From JAHRVQ01 sp029941905 (GTDB lineage: Bacteria > Pseudomonadota > Gammaproteobacteria > Pseudomonadales > Azotimanducaceae), in NCBI GenBank assembly GCA_029941905.1, contig JAPYTQ010000008.1, positions 62,001 to 126,000 on the forward strand: DNA of 64,000 bases, read 5' to 3'. Positions 8,681-17,750 of the stretch are shown piece after piece. The notes below the pieces were generated by a model. That model was not told where the DNA came from, did not search any database, and saw only the letters and a list, made by a program, of their open reading frames with translations. Each line of letters starts with the position of its first letter. Position 1 is the first letter of the stretch. The position numbers and the translations under genes were made by a program.

Positions 8681-9931
8681 TTAGCAGGGTACAACTCTCA
8701 CTGGCAATTCAGAGTATCCACGAATCAGATTGGAGCGAACCCGCACTGGCTGCCCGACTACCTCGACTTTGAATCTTGGCAGGATTTCCTCCCACAGGAC
8801 CCGCAACTGCATCTCCGCCAGACGATTCCCCATACAGCGATGAATCCCGTAGCCAAACGACACATGTGACCGGGCATTGCCTCGATCAATGATAAGCCGA
8901 TCAGCGTCCTCAAACTGTGATTCATCCCGGTTCCCTGAAATGTACCACATGACCACCTTTTCCCCTTTACGTATCTGTTGGCCGTTTAGCTCAACATCCT
9001 CAAGGGCAGTTCTTCTCATATGAGGTAACGGCGTTTGCCAGCGAATGATTTCCGCCACCATGTTGGGTATCACCGACGGATTATTTTCCAGTTTCTCATA
9101 CTGATCCGGGAACTGATTCAAAGCCAGAACACCACCGGTAATGCTGTTTCGTGTCGTATCATTGCCGCCGACGATTAACAGCACAAGGTTACCCAGGTAT
9201 TCAAGGGGTGGCATATTTTTTGTCGCTTCACCGTGAACCAGCATGGATATCAAATCGTTGTTGGGCGCCAACTCTTTTCGCTGTTGCCAGAGGTTCTGGA
9301 AATATTCAAGGCATTCCATCAGCACCTTTCTACGATGGTTAGCTGAATCGACAACACCGGAAAGCCTGCCGCCACCGGCGACATCGGACCAGTAGGTGAG
9401 CAGTTCGCGGTCTTCAAAAGGAAAGTCGAGCAGCGTAGCCAACATCTGTGTGGTCAGGTCGATAGAAACCTCGTCTACCCAGTTAAATGTCTCACCGACA
9501 GGCAAGTTGTCCAGGATGTTGCAAACTCGCTGCCGAATTGTGTCTTCAAGTAATGCCAGATTTTTTGGGGCAACGACCGGACTGACCACTTTGCGTTGAG
9601 CATGATGTTTTGGTTGATCCATTGAAATAAACATCGGCAGCTCAAAATCGTCGGGCTGGTCGAAAATTGTGATGTCCCGATCCGAAGAAAAGAGTTCGGC
9701 GTGTGAGTCGACCCACTTGATATCCTTGTACGCACTCAAGCTCCAGTAGGGTCCGTATCGGCTCGACCCGCAGAAGTGGACCGGTGCCTCTTTTCTTAAG
9801 CGTTCAAAATACGGCCAGTGTGAATCTGTCCGATACAGCTCTGCATCACTGACGTCGAACTGTTCCAATGGCAGACTGGCCGCCCTTTCCCTGGCTGCTA
9901 GGAGTTCACTACTGATATATGGATTGTTCAT
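8681..9931 (-). CDS. Cytochrome P450, CYP153-like alkane/alkyl hydroxylase
   Basis: 416 residues from the ATG at 9931, preceded by AAGGTGG; a GTG four codons earlier is an alternative. I-helix GGNDTTRNS, the ExxR helix in EIIRWQTPLPHMRRTA, KVVMWYISGNRDES, and the haem loop SFGYGIHRCMGNRLAEMQ (thiolate Cys366) closely match the CYP153 pattern. Known: CYP153 enzymes hydroxylate terminal carbons of medium-chain alkanes and some cyclic compounds in the cytoplasm, using ferredoxin and ferredoxin reductase. No redox partner is adjacent. Convergent with the CoA-transferase gene; the VOC genes lie upstream on the same strand. Confidence 0.92.
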   Translation of the reverse strand: MNNPYISSELLAARERAASLPLEQFDVSDAELYRTDSHWPYFERLRKEAPVHFCGSSRYGPYWSLSAYKDIKWVDSHAELFSSDRDITIFDQPDDFELPMFISMDQPKHHAQRKVVSPVVAPKNLALLEDTIRQRVCNILDNLPVGETFNWVDEVSIDLTTQMLATLLDFPFEDRELLTYWSDVAGGGRLSGVVDSANHRRKVLMECLEYFQNLWQQRKELAPNNDLISMLVHGEATKNMPPLEYLGNLVLLIVGGNDTTRNSITGGVLALNQFPDQYEKLENNPSVIPNMVAEIIRWQTPLPHMRRTALEDVELNGQQIRKGEKVVMWYISGNRDESQFEDADRLIIDRGNARSHVSFGYGIHRCMGNRLAEMQLRVLWEEILPRFKVEVVGQPVRVRSNLIRGYSELPVRVVPC

Positions 9932-9957
9932 CTCGTAAACCACCTTCGTTAAACTCT

Positions 9958-10338
9958 CTAAACTGGTTCAAATCTTTCTCCGAACCTGATGGCGTTGCCA
10001 TAGGGATCGTTGATTTGCATTTCATACATACCCCAGGGTTGCCTGGTAAGCTCATAAGCAAATGGAGCGCCGTTTTCCTTAAACTCGTGGAATAAGGGTT
10101 CAATGTCTTCTACTGGAATGTAGCAGCTGCTTTGACTCGCAATTGGTTCTGCCTCCTGTTCTGTCGCTGTTTGCCAAAAATGAATGGTCGTCACACCTCG
10201 TTCAACAATGAGGTGATTGTGTTCGGGAAATTTGGCGACGATTCTAAACTTGAGGATGTTTTCAAAGAAAGTCGCTGTCTTTTCGATATCCCCGGTCGGT
10301 AGTTGTGGAATGGCAGGACGGAGTGTAGGCGTTGCCAT
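9958..10338 (-). CDS. VOC (glyoxalase/bleomycin-resistance fold) protein 1
   Basis: 126 residues from the ATG at 10338, with AAGGACAATC upstream; an in-frame start ten codons earlier is less likely. Seen: PQLPTGDIEKTATFFENIL and INDPYGNAIRFGE, the paired beta-alpha-beta-beta-beta signature and closing Glu of the VOC fold. It is a single-domain protein that would act as a dimer. Function is open (dioxygenase, isomerase or binding protein). It lies 26 bp upstream of the P450 gene, so probably cotranscribed. Confidence 0.8.
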   Translation of the reverse strand: MATPTLRPAIPQLPTGDIEKTATFFENILKFRIVAKFPEHNHLIVERGVTTIHFWQTATEQEAEPIASQSSCYIPVEDIEPLFHEFKENGAPFAYELTRQPWGMYEMQINDPYGNAIRFGERFEPV

Positions 10339-10421
10339 GATTGTCCTTGTACCTCCGTATGCGGTCAAAACGAATCATGATTGTACTATATATGAGTGTC
10401 TTCCAGGTGCGGTGCGGCCTG

Positions 10422-10847
10422 CTAGTCTGAGCTGTTCTCATTAATGACTGCTTCGATTCTGTGCCCGTCCAGGTCCACTATAAATGCAGCATAGTAGTAT
10501 GGGCCATAGTGCTCCCGGTAGCCCGGTGCGCCATCGTCTGTAGCACCATTGAGTATGGCCGCTGCATGGAATTGGTTGACAGCGTCAGTACTGGGCGCGC
10601 TAAAAGCAAGATGAAAACCTGCACCCGCAGAACGGGCTGTGTTAACTGCCTTGATGGAAAATTTGTCTTTGTTGTCCTCGATGCCGTAGCCGACAAAACC
10701 TTTACCAGAGCAGACCTGGCGGTAGCCGAGTGTAGACAGCGCTGCGTCGTACAGTTTCGACGACTGCCGCAGATCAGCGACGGGCAATGATGCGTGGTGC
10801 AGCATGTTGTTCACGTGGTGCCTCGTTTCATTTCGATGCTTGTTCAT
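10422..10847 (-). CDS. VOC (glyoxalase-like) protein 2
   Basis: 141 residues. ASLPVADLRQSSKLYDAAL, FHLAFSAPSTDAVNQFHAA, and YYAAFIVDLDGHRIEAV with the terminal metal-ligand-type Glu are typical VOC features. The ATG at 10847 overlaps the stop of the upstream transporter (ATGA), suggesting translational coupling. GTG at 10814, with GAGG before it, is an alternative start. Substrate unknown. Confidence 0.8.
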   Translation of the reverse strand: MNKHRNETRHHVNNMLHHASLPVADLRQSSKLYDAALSTLGYRQVCSGKGFVGYGIEDNKDKFSIKAVNTARSAGAGFHLAFSAPSTDAVNQFHAAAILNGATDDGAPGYREHYGPYYYAAFIVDLDGHRIEAVINENSSD

Positions 10848-11749
10848 TTTGTTGAGATTGAACGGCGTCTATAGCCGTTATTGAGCAGTATGCCGACACA
10901 AACCAGCCCCATGGCGACGATAAAACGAATCGTCAGTGCATCATCGAATATCAGCCAGCCAAAGAACACGCCAAAAAGCGGCGCGAGTAATCCGAACGAT
11001 GCCATATCAGAAGCGGGATAGACGGACAGGGCCCAGAACCAGATCAGGAACCCGATTGCGACGACAAAAACCACCTGAAAAGAAAATATTAAAATAATTC
11101 CTGTATTAAGTTCACGGATCGTGTCTCCTAAAAATGGTGCTATGGCGGTCAACAGAACACCCGAAATGGCGAGCTGGTAAAGCAGTTGCATTTCAGGTGT
11201 GCTGCCTGAAAGCTTGCTCTTCCTGACAAGTAATACGATCGCAGCCCAGGAGATCGACGCGAGGATACACATAACATCGCCAATCAGTGTGTCCGCAGGC
11301 AACGCCTCATCGGGCTTCAAGAGCAGTAACGCGACACCGCCGATGGCAAGTGCCAGCCCTGTTATTTTTAACCGATCCAGCCGCTCATCGGGAAGCAGAA
11401 AGTGCGCCCCAATTGCCACCCAAAACGGCTGGGTGTAGAACAGCATCGATACCCGGGACACGGTAGTGTATTCCAGCGCCGTAAAAAGCAGTAGGAATTC
11501 AATTGAAAATAACAGACCGGAGAGTACCCCCGCTACCAGACTCCCATCAGTGACAGATAGCCTTTTTCGAAGCAGCACTGCCGCCGCAAGTACGATAAAA
11601 AAAGCACATACAGAACGGAACCCGGCCTGAAATGCCGGGGCCATGCCAGCGTTGACGAGTTTAACCAGGGCCTGGTTCAACCCGAGCAGGGAGGCGAACA
11701 GTATGAGTGTGGTTGCTCCGAGTGCATCCACGTGGGATTTGCGATCCAT
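10844..11749 (-). CDS. EamA/DMT-family transporter
   Basis: 301 residues with about ten hydrophobic helices arranged as two EamA repeats. The first runs from ATTLILFASLLGLNQALVKL to LALAIGGVALLLLKP, the second from IGDVMCILASISWAAIVLLV to FIVAMGLVCVGILLNNG. Known: these inner-membrane carriers usually export metabolites or amino acids. It overlaps VOC gene 2 by four bases, forming a minus-strand unit that may continue into VOC 1 and the P450. Confidence 0.88.
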   Translation of the reverse strand: MDRKSHVDALGATTLILFASLLGLNQALVKLVNAGMAPAFQAGFRSVCAFFIVLAAAVLLRKRLSVTDGSLVAGVLSGLLFSIEFLLLFTALEYTTVSRVSMLFYTQPFWVAIGAHFLLPDERLDRLKITGLALAIGGVALLLLKPDEALPADTLIGDVMCILASISWAAIVLLVRKSKLSGSTPEMQLLYQLAISGVLLTAIAPFLGDTIRELNTGIILIFSFQVVFVVAIGFLIWFWALSVYPASDMASFGLLAPLFGVFFGWLIFDDALTIRFIVAMGLVCVGILLNNGYRRRSISTK

Positions 11750-11832
11750 GTTAAGTTCCAGTTATTTCACCTACCGTTAATTGCCCAGGGAAAGTACCAT
11801 CAACCGCCGACCCCAATGAAGGATACCTTAAA

Positions 11833-12348
11833 ATGCCAAAGCTCGACTCGACTGAACTCGATCAATTCCTGACAACGCCTGGCATTATTATGAAGATTGC
11901 CTGCGTCAGGTCGGATGGCAGCCCGCTTGTCACGCCAATATGGTTCATATTGCACGACAACGCGATTCAATTTACGCCGCGGGCTAAATCAGAGTGGCTA
12001 ACCTGCCTGCGCAGTGATCCCAGGGTAGCGTTGTGCATTGATGAACAGGACCTCCCCTATCGAAAGGTCATTCTCGAAGGTAACGCAGAGCTGCTCCATG
12101 ACATCGGTGAAGATGATCAATGGCGCGACCTGTATCGGTCAATCGCGAAGAGATATGTTCCGGAAGATGCGGCTGAATCATACGTACAAAATACCATCGA
12201 TCAGCCGCGGGCACTTTTTCAATTGAAGCTGGCTGATTCAAAAGTAAAGACATGGCGAATGCCGGTGGATGATGAACCACAGACTGGAATCTGGCACCAG
12301 CGCTACTACGCCCAGGGTAGTAAGTATTCGAACAAGCCAGATCCGTAA
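11833..12348 (+). CDS. PPOX-class (pyridoxamine-phosphate-oxidase-fold) protein
   Basis: 171 residues. The order TTPGIIMKIACVRSDGSPLVTPIWF, IQFTPRAKSEWLTCLRSDPRVALCID and KVILEGNAELLHD is the split-barrel flavin-binding pattern of PPOX proteins, many of which use FMN or F420. C-terminal extension VKTWRMPVDDEPQTGIWHQRYY. Cytoplasmic; substrate unknown. Divergent from the DMT transporter. Confidence 0.8.
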   Translation: MPKLDSTELDQFLTTPGIIMKIACVRSDGSPLVTPIWFILHDNAIQFTPRAKSEWLTCLRSDPRVALCIDEQDLPYRKVILEGNAELLHDIGEDDQWRDLYRSIAKRYVPEDAAESYVQNTIDQPRALFQLKLADSKVKTWRMPVDDEPQTGIWHQRYYAQGSKYSNKPDP

Positions 12349-12485
12349 CAGGGCGGTTAATTGGCTAACGCAACCTATATTCAAACACCATGCATCATGG
12401 TTTGCCGGTTAAATAAAGATGATATTTGTCTGGGTTGTTATCGAAGACTGGATGAGATTGGCGCCTGGGGCAACTCGTCTCGAAC

Positions 12486-13346
12486 TTACATCATATTATT
12501 CACCGACTCCTTCTGTTGAGCCTGGAAAATGGTCCCGATTTTAGTGGGAGGAACCAGGCAGGGCCGGGGATCATGTCGTGCCCAGCGCGCAGTTTTACCC
12601 CTGATCAGTTCTTCGCCGTGTCCTTTTCCTCGGACGAGATCAGTATAGGCAAAGGCATCAGCCGCCGTATAAGTCTGAAGCAGTAAAGGCCGTTGCAGAT
12701 CGGAATTGTTAGGGAATGATCCATGGATCATGCGGCAGTTGTGAATGGTGACTGTCCCGGCTTTACCCGTTGGAAAGACCGCGTTTTCAGTATCAACATC
12801 GCCAAGGTCCCGATCCTGGATATACCCGGTCCAGCGATCACCGTCGTATTGATCGTATAGATCTCCGGCATGGCTCCGCGGAATAAAGCCCATCTCTCCC
12901 TGGCCTTCTACGACATCCTGAAGGTAGACGCCAATGGTAATCAGGTCATAGTTGGTATGGGGCCAGAATTGTATATCCTGGTGCCATTTAACTTCTTCAC
13001 CACCCCTGGGATATTTAAAATTCAACTTGCTGTGGTGGAATTTAATATCCGGGCCGAGGATGGCTTCCGCCAGATCAACAATTTCTGATTGCGATGAGAA
13101 CTCCCAGTAAATCGGATGCTGGTCGACGGGGCTGTTCAGGCGGCGAAGCCGTGGCGCTTCGGCCGAGTGATCAGGTTCCACGTCAAACTGGCCGTTGGAT
13201 TCGCTGATGGCACGGCTCAGTTCAACAAACTCACCAGTAACCTCGTTTAACCTTGCGAGCCATTCTGCCGAGACAAAGTTGTTCAGTACGAGGTAGCCTT
13301 CCCGCTGGTAGTGTTCTATCTGCGTGTCAGTTAGGATTGTGGACAT
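12486..13346 (-). CDS. Phytanoyl-CoA dioxygenase (PhyH) family Fe(II)/2-oxoglutarate oxygenase
   Basis: 286 residues from the ATG at 13346; an in-frame TTG at 13379 is less likely. N-terminal TDTQIEHYQREGYLVLNNFVS is characteristic. VKWHQDIQFWPHTNYD contains the His-x-Asp iron ligands, IHNCRMIHGSFPN the distal His, and RPLLLQTY the Arg that holds 2-oxoglutarate. Known: the family hydroxylates CoA esters, secondary metabolites and other small molecules. It is divergent from the inositol oxygenase with only about 130 bp between, so the two oxygenases may be co-regulated. Confidence 0.87.
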   Translation of the reverse strand: MSTILTDTQIEHYQREGYLVLNNFVSAEWLARLNEVTGEFVELSRAISESNGQFDVEPDHSAEAPRLRRLNSPVDQHPIYWEFSSQSEIVDLAEAILGPDIKFHHSKLNFKYPRGGEEVKWHQDIQFWPHTNYDLITIGVYLQDVVEGQGEMGFIPRSHAGDLYDQYDGDRWTGYIQDRDLGDVDTENAVFPTGKAGTVTIHNCRMIHGSFPNNSDLQRPLLLQTYTAADAFAYTDLVRGKGHGEELIRGKTARWARHDPRPCLVPPTKIGTIFQAQQKESVNNMM

Positions 13347-13476
13347 GGGATACTGATCGTTAAGTTGTGGATATTGCAATTTAACACCCGGGACGAAGCC
13401 GTGTCATCAAGGGTTACTTTTTATCGACAATTCGGGAACTGACAAAGGGTCTGGCAAAACCACCTACCGTAATTAT

Positions 13477-14220
13477 GTGGATGCGAAGGAGCGTGTACGG
13501 CACTTTTATGAGCTGAATCACAGCAGCCAGACACTTGATTTTGCCCGTGCTAAACGCGCCGACTACATGCGCCTGAGCCGACGCCGGATGGGAATATGGG
13601 AGGCATGTGAATACCTCGATTCCCTGGTCGACGATAGCGACCCTGACACGGAATCATCACAGATTATCCACTGCCTGCAGACTGCAGAGGCCATTCGTGC
13701 TGATGGTCATCCGGACTGGTTTATTCTCACAGGACTAGTGCATGATCTTGGTAAAATTCTCTGCCTGTTCGGTGAACCACAGTGGGCGGTTACCGGTGAC
13801 ACGTTTCCTTTAGGGTGCGCCTTCAAAGATTCAATCGTATATCATCAATTCTTCGAAGATAACGATGACACTCAAGTGCAGGAATACCAGACACCCCTGG
13901 GCATTTACCAGGAACATTGTGGGCTCGACAACGTCACCCTGTCCTGGGGTCACGACGAATATATGTACCTCGTCGCGCGAGAATTTCTACCTGAAGAAGC
14001 ACTTTATATGATTCGCTACCACAGCTTTTATCCCGGGCATGCAACGGACACATACGACGCCCTGTTCGATTCACAGGACCGTAAAATGTTCAGCTGGGTT
14101 CGACAGTTCAATACCTATGACCTGTATACGAAGCATGACCAGCCGCCGGATGTCGCCGCACTGAAATCCTACTATGAGGATCTGAGCAGTCGATATTTTC
14201 CAGACAAACTCGCCTGGTAG
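13477..14220 (+). CDS. Myo-inositol oxygenase (MIOX)
   Basis: At least 247 residues. It matches animal and plant MIOX along its whole length: QTLDFARAKRADY, LVDDSDPDTE, FGEPQWAVTGDTFPLGC, HCGLDNVTLSWGHDEY, YMIRYHSFYPGH, FNTYDLYTK. Candidate di-iron ligands are H65, H89, D90, H159, H182 and D215, and K93 follows the HD pair as in characterised enzymes. Known reaction: myo-inositol + O2 to D-glucuronate. The first in-frame standard start is GTG 13477, which lacks a Shine-Dalgarno. The conserved N-terminal MIOX element (TTYRNY, whose Arg is a substrate contact in the mouse enzyme) is encoded just upstream in the same frame, with no ATG, GTG or TTG before the stop at 13354. Nearly abuts the peptidase gene (12 bp). 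Confidence 0.93.
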   Translation: MDAKERVRHFYELNHSSQTLDFARAKRADYMRLSRRRMGIWEACEYLDSLVDDSDPDTESSQIIHCLQTAEAIRADGHPDWFILTGLVHDLGKILCLFGEPQWAVTGDTFPLGCAFKDSIVYHQFFEDNDDTQVQEYQTPLGIYQEHCGLDNVTLSWGHDEYMYLVAREFLPEEALYMIRYHSFYPGHATDTYDALFDSQDRKMFSWVRQFNTYDLYTKHDQPPDVAALKSYYEDLSSRYFPDKLAW

Positions 14221-14232
14221 GTTAATTTCCCA

Positions 14233-15798
14233 ATGATTCGACTTACCTTACTTACTATAAGAACCTTTGCTTTGAGCTTGCTCCTGTGCGGATGTGAACT
14301 GGGTGTCGACCAGAGTACGCTCGTTAACCCCAACTACGATCTGTTGACGAATTGTGCCCGGCCGGAACAGGCTGCGATTACGGGGATTGTTCTGGAGAGT
14401 TTGTGCGGGGTGGTCAGTGTTTATGAGAACCGCGAATCACAGGCAGGCAGAAAAATCGACCTGAACATTATGCTGATTCCCGCGACGACGGCAGTGGTCA
14501 AGCCTGATCCGATCTTCTTCCTGGCCGGTGGTCCCGGCCAGTCCGCGGTTCAAACCGGGCCCTATCTGTTTTCCCGGCTGGGCAGATTGCGACGGGAGCG
14601 GGACATTGTGTTGGTGGACCAGCGGGGTACGGGGGAGTCGAATTCCCTGGCCTGTTTGCCAGAAACAGATTTCGGTTTGCTGGATGACATATCCATTGAA
14701 GAGATGGAAGCTGCCCAGACTTTGATGTTGAAAAAGTGCCTGGTTGAGTTTGATGCGGAGCCGTCACTGTATACCACACCCATTGCAATGGATGATCTTG
14801 ATGAAGTCCGGCGGGTGCTTGGCTACCGGCAAATTAACCTCTTCGGCATGTCATATGGCACCCGGGCGGCACTCGTTTATCTGCGACGTCACGGTGACAC
14901 GGTGAGGAGCGCGGTACTGGATGGTGTTGCGCCGCTTTCAATGTCAGTTCCTGCAAATATTGCCGTAGATGCGCAATCCGCTTTTGACATTCTTCTGAAG
15001 GATTGCATAAAACAAACCGGTTGTGCTGAGGCGTTTCCGAATTTACTTGAGCATTTTCATGCGCTCGTACAGCATCTGGCGGTATCACCCCGGACCGCCA
15101 CCATTTCGCACCCGCGAACCGGTGAACAGATTACTGGCCCGGTTCATGCCGTGATAGTGAATCGCTTGATCCGGGCTGTGATGTACGATCGCACCTTATC
15201 TTCACTGGTTCCCCTGGCGATTGAAGAAGCCTACCAGGGCAATTTCCAACCATTAACGACGCTTGCCTACTCGTTTAGCGGTGAAAACACCCAGATGAGT
15301 AATGGCATGATGGCGTCGGTGCTTTGTGCTGAGGACATGCGACGCGTGTCCCAGCCAAATGATACCGACGACTTTGAGAACGTTATTTTTTCGAGCCTGA
15401 GTTCAATTTGTGAATATTGGCCGAAGGGAAATATACCGGACAACTATTTTGACCCGGTGACATCGGACGTACCGATACTGTTGTTATCCGGCAAGTTTGA
15501 TCCAGTGACACCACCAAAATATGCCTGGAATGCGGCAGAGACCCTGAGCAACCATGAACACATCGTGGTTCCGGGTGTTGGTCATGGCACATCCCTGCAA
15601 GGCTGTGTACCCGACATACTGGAGGCGTTTTTTGAAAGCGCAAATCCCAAAGGCCTGAATATCGGATGTGTATCAGATCTGTCCCGGCCGCCATTTTTTA
15701 CCAGCTTTGCCGGTGCTACAGCTTATAAGAGTGCTACTGCGTATAAAAAAGAGACAGACCAGGAGGAAAAGGCAGAAATGGAGAAGAGAAGTGATTGA
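14233..15798 (+). CDS. S33-family (TAP/proline-iminopeptidase-like) lipoprotein peptidase
   Basis: 521 residues. Signal peptide ending LLLCGC gives a lipidated Cys21. FFLAGGPGQSA (oxyanion loop), LVDQRGTGES, nucleophile elbow FGMSYGTR (Ser207), LLLSGKFDPVTPP (Asp) and VPGVGHG (His) give a complete triad of the tricorn/TAP-like S33 group. The low-complexity basic and acidic tail is unusual. Known: relatives release N-terminal residues from short peptides or act as esterases. It overlaps the ABC ATPase gene by eight bases, so one operon (peptidase, ATPase, permease) is likely. Confidence 0.88.
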   Translation: MIRLTLLTIRTFALSLLLCGCELGVDQSTLVNPNYDLLTNCARPEQAAITGIVLESLCGVVSVYENRESQAGRKIDLNIMLIPATTAVVKPDPIFFLAGGPGQSAVQTGPYLFSRLGRLRRERDIVLVDQRGTGESNSLACLPETDFGLLDDISIEEMEAAQTLMLKKCLVEFDAEPSLYTTPIAMDDLDEVRRVLGYRQINLFGMSYGTRAALVYLRRHGDTVRSAVLDGVAPLSMSVPANIAVDAQSAFDILLKDCIKQTGCAEAFPNLLEHFHALVQHLAVSPRTATISHPRTGEQITGPVHAVIVNRLIRAVMYDRTLSSLVPLAIEEAYQGNFQPLTTLAYSFSGENTQMSNGMMASVLCAEDMRRVSQPNDTDDFENVIFSSLSSICEYWPKGNIPDNYFDPVTSDVPILLLSGKFDPVTPPKYAWNAAETLSNHEHIVVPGVGHGTSLQGCVPDILEAFFESANPKGLNIGCVSDLSRPPFFTSFAGATAYKSATAYKKETDQEEKAEMEKRSD

Positions 15799-16528
15799 AG
15801 TTCAATCATTAAGAAAGTCCTTCGGAGAAGTCGAGGCTCTGAAGGACGTTTCGTTTATTGCTGAAAATGGCCAGGTGACGGGTTTGCTGGGTCCAAATGG
15901 TGCGGGCAAGTCAACGACCCTGCGGGTGCTGTATGGGCTGGTTGTCCCGGATGAAGGCAATGCCTTTGTTGATGGCCTGAATATCCGGCAAGTTCCCAGG
16001 CAAGCACAGAAAAGTATCGGGGTCCTGCCAGACAACCAGGGTCTGTATGTGCGTTTGACGGCACGTGAACATATTGAGTATTTCGGCCGCCTGCACCAGG
16101 TTGATGAAAATACCCTTGAGAAAAAAGCCACTGAATTAATCAAGCTTTTAGCTATGGAGTCCATTGCTGACAGACCTGTTGAGGGGTTTTCGCAAGGTGA
16201 GAAAACCAAAGTATGCCTGGCAAGAGCCCTGATCCATGAACCCCGCAATGTGCTGCTGGATGAACCGACCAATGGGCTTGATGTGATGACCGCAAGAACG
16301 GTGCGGGAGCTGATTCAGGAACTGAAACTCCAGGGTGTGTCGGTGCTGTTCTCAAGCCATGTGATGCATGAGGTTTCCCGGCTCTGCGACCAGATTGTGA
16401 TTATTTCAGAAGGTACCGTCGTAGCGAGTGGTACCACTGATGAGATACGTGAAAAATCCGGGGAAGAGAACCTGGAAGAGGCATTTATCAAACTGGTAGA
16501 GCGCGTCGTTGTGGAAAGGGAGGAGTAA
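15791..16528 (+). CDS. ABC transporter ATP-binding protein (NatA-type)
   Basis: 245 residues from the GTG at 15791, just after GAGAAGAG; longer in-frame starts would overlap the peptidase gene heavily. Walker A LLGPNGAGKST, Q-loop region, signature FSQGEKTKV (a Q-rich variant of LSGGQ), Walker B VLLDEPTNGLD and a switch His in LFSSHVMHE. Known: pairs with ABC-2 permeases to export ions, drugs or lipids. TAATG overlap with the permease gene downstream. Confidence 0.93.
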   Translation: MIEVQSLRKSFGEVEALKDVSFIAENGQVTGLLGPNGAGKSTTLRVLYGLVVPDEGNAFVDGLNIRQVPRQAQKSIGVLPDNQGLYVRLTAREHIEYFGRLHQVDENTLEKKATELIKLLAMESIADRPVEGFSQGEKTKVCLARALIHEPRNVLLDEPTNGLDVMTARTVRELIQELKLQGVSVLFSSHVMHEVSRLCDQIVIISEGTVVASGTTDEIREKSGEENLEEAFIKLVERVVVEREE

Positions 16529-17691
16529 TGCACCCAATCAGTATCGTCTTCCGAAAAGAAATAAAAGACGGCCGTCGGGACAGGCGTTCCCTGATGTCTG
16601 CCTTTTTTTTTCCGATTCTGGCACCGGTTCTCGTATATGGCATGATGACTGCGATTATCAATATCAGAACATCGGCTGAACAAAAAGTGATTCCCATTGT
16701 CGGGATGGAAAACGCACCAACATTTATCAAGTGGTTGAAAGAGCAGGACGTCAAAGTAGAAACGTTCACAGGTGATCCCCGGCAAGCGATTGTTGATAAG
16801 AAAGAAGAGCTGGTGGTGATTATCCCAGACAACTATCAGAAAAAATTCAGCGAGTCAAAAACTGCGGCCATAGAAATTGTCAATGATGGCTCCCGTACTG
16901 ATGCCGCGGCAACAGTACGGCATTTTAAGGATCTGGTTCGTCGTTATAATGCGGGTATCGCCTCTTTACGGATGATCGCCCGGGGAGTTTCACCAGAGGT
17001 TATTCGCGTCGTGATCGCAGAAGACATTGATGTTGCCAGCAAACAACAACGCGCTGCTGCGGCACTTAATTTTATTCCTATGTACATTATCATGTCGGCA
17101 TTTGTTTGCGGCATGGGTATCGCGATTGATACCACGGCGGGAGAAAGAGAACGAAAGACACTAGAGCCGTTGCTGATCAACCCGGTTGAGCGCCATGAAA
17201 TAGTGATTGGTAAATGGCTGGCGTCGAGTGTATTTGCCGCGACGGGTATGGTGATGACGCTGGTGCTTTGCATCCTGGCACTGGCCCAGGTGCCGCTGGG
17301 TGAAATCGGGCTGAACTTCCATGTCACTGGCAGCCAGATTTTATTGATGATTGTCGCCACCTTGCCGCTGGCATTTCTGGCTACCAGCATGCAATTGCTG
17401 CTGGGCATTTTCGCCAAGTCATTCAAAGACGCGCAGAGTTACATCGGTTTGCTGATGCTTATTCCCATGGTGCCATCCCTGTACCTGACATTCAGTCCGA
17501 TAGCAACACAGGACTGGATGTTTGCGGTGCCCATGTTAGGCCAGCATATTCTGGTTGTAGATGTGCTGGGTGCCAAGGAGGTACCAGCGATGGCCTATGT
17601 CTACTCTGCTCTTTCGGGAATCGTCCTTGGCCTGGCGCTGGTCCTCGTGACCGCGAGACTCTTCCAGAAGGAATCAATTATCCGCGCCTGA
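16528..17691 (+). CDS. ABC-2 type permease (NatB-like)
   Basis: 387 residues. One N-terminal helix (SLMSAFFFPILAPVLVYGM), a large extracytoplasmic loop of about 150 residues, then five further helices from LNFIPMYIIMSAFVCGMGIA to the end. The segment GERERKTLEPLLINPVERHEIVIGKW is the conserved cytoplasmic coupling block of NatB-like permeases. Translationally coupled to the ATPase. The adjacent lipoprotein peptidase suggests a peptide-related export or immunity role, which is inference. Confidence 0.92.
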   Translation: MHPISIVFRKEIKDGRRDRRSLMSAFFFPILAPVLVYGMMTAIINIRTSAEQKVIPIVGMENAPTFIKWLKEQDVKVETFTGDPRQAIVDKKEELVVIIPDNYQKKFSESKTAAIEIVNDGSRTDAAATVRHFKDLVRRYNAGIASLRMIARGVSPEVIRVVIAEDIDVASKQQRAAAALNFIPMYIIMSAFVCGMGIAIDTTAGERERKTLEPLLINPVERHEIVIGKWLASSVFAATGMVMTLVLCILALAQVPLGEIGLNFHVTGSQILLMIVATLPLAFLATSMQLLLGIFAKSFKDAQSYIGLLMLIPMVPSLYLTFSPIATQDWMFAVPMLGQHILVVDVLGAKEVPAMAYVYSALSGIVLGLALVLVTARLFQKESIIRA

Positions 17692-17750
17692 TTCTGGACA
17701 TTGTACCCTCGATGGCGTTTATATGGTGATTCACTCGTGGAGTAATTGAT

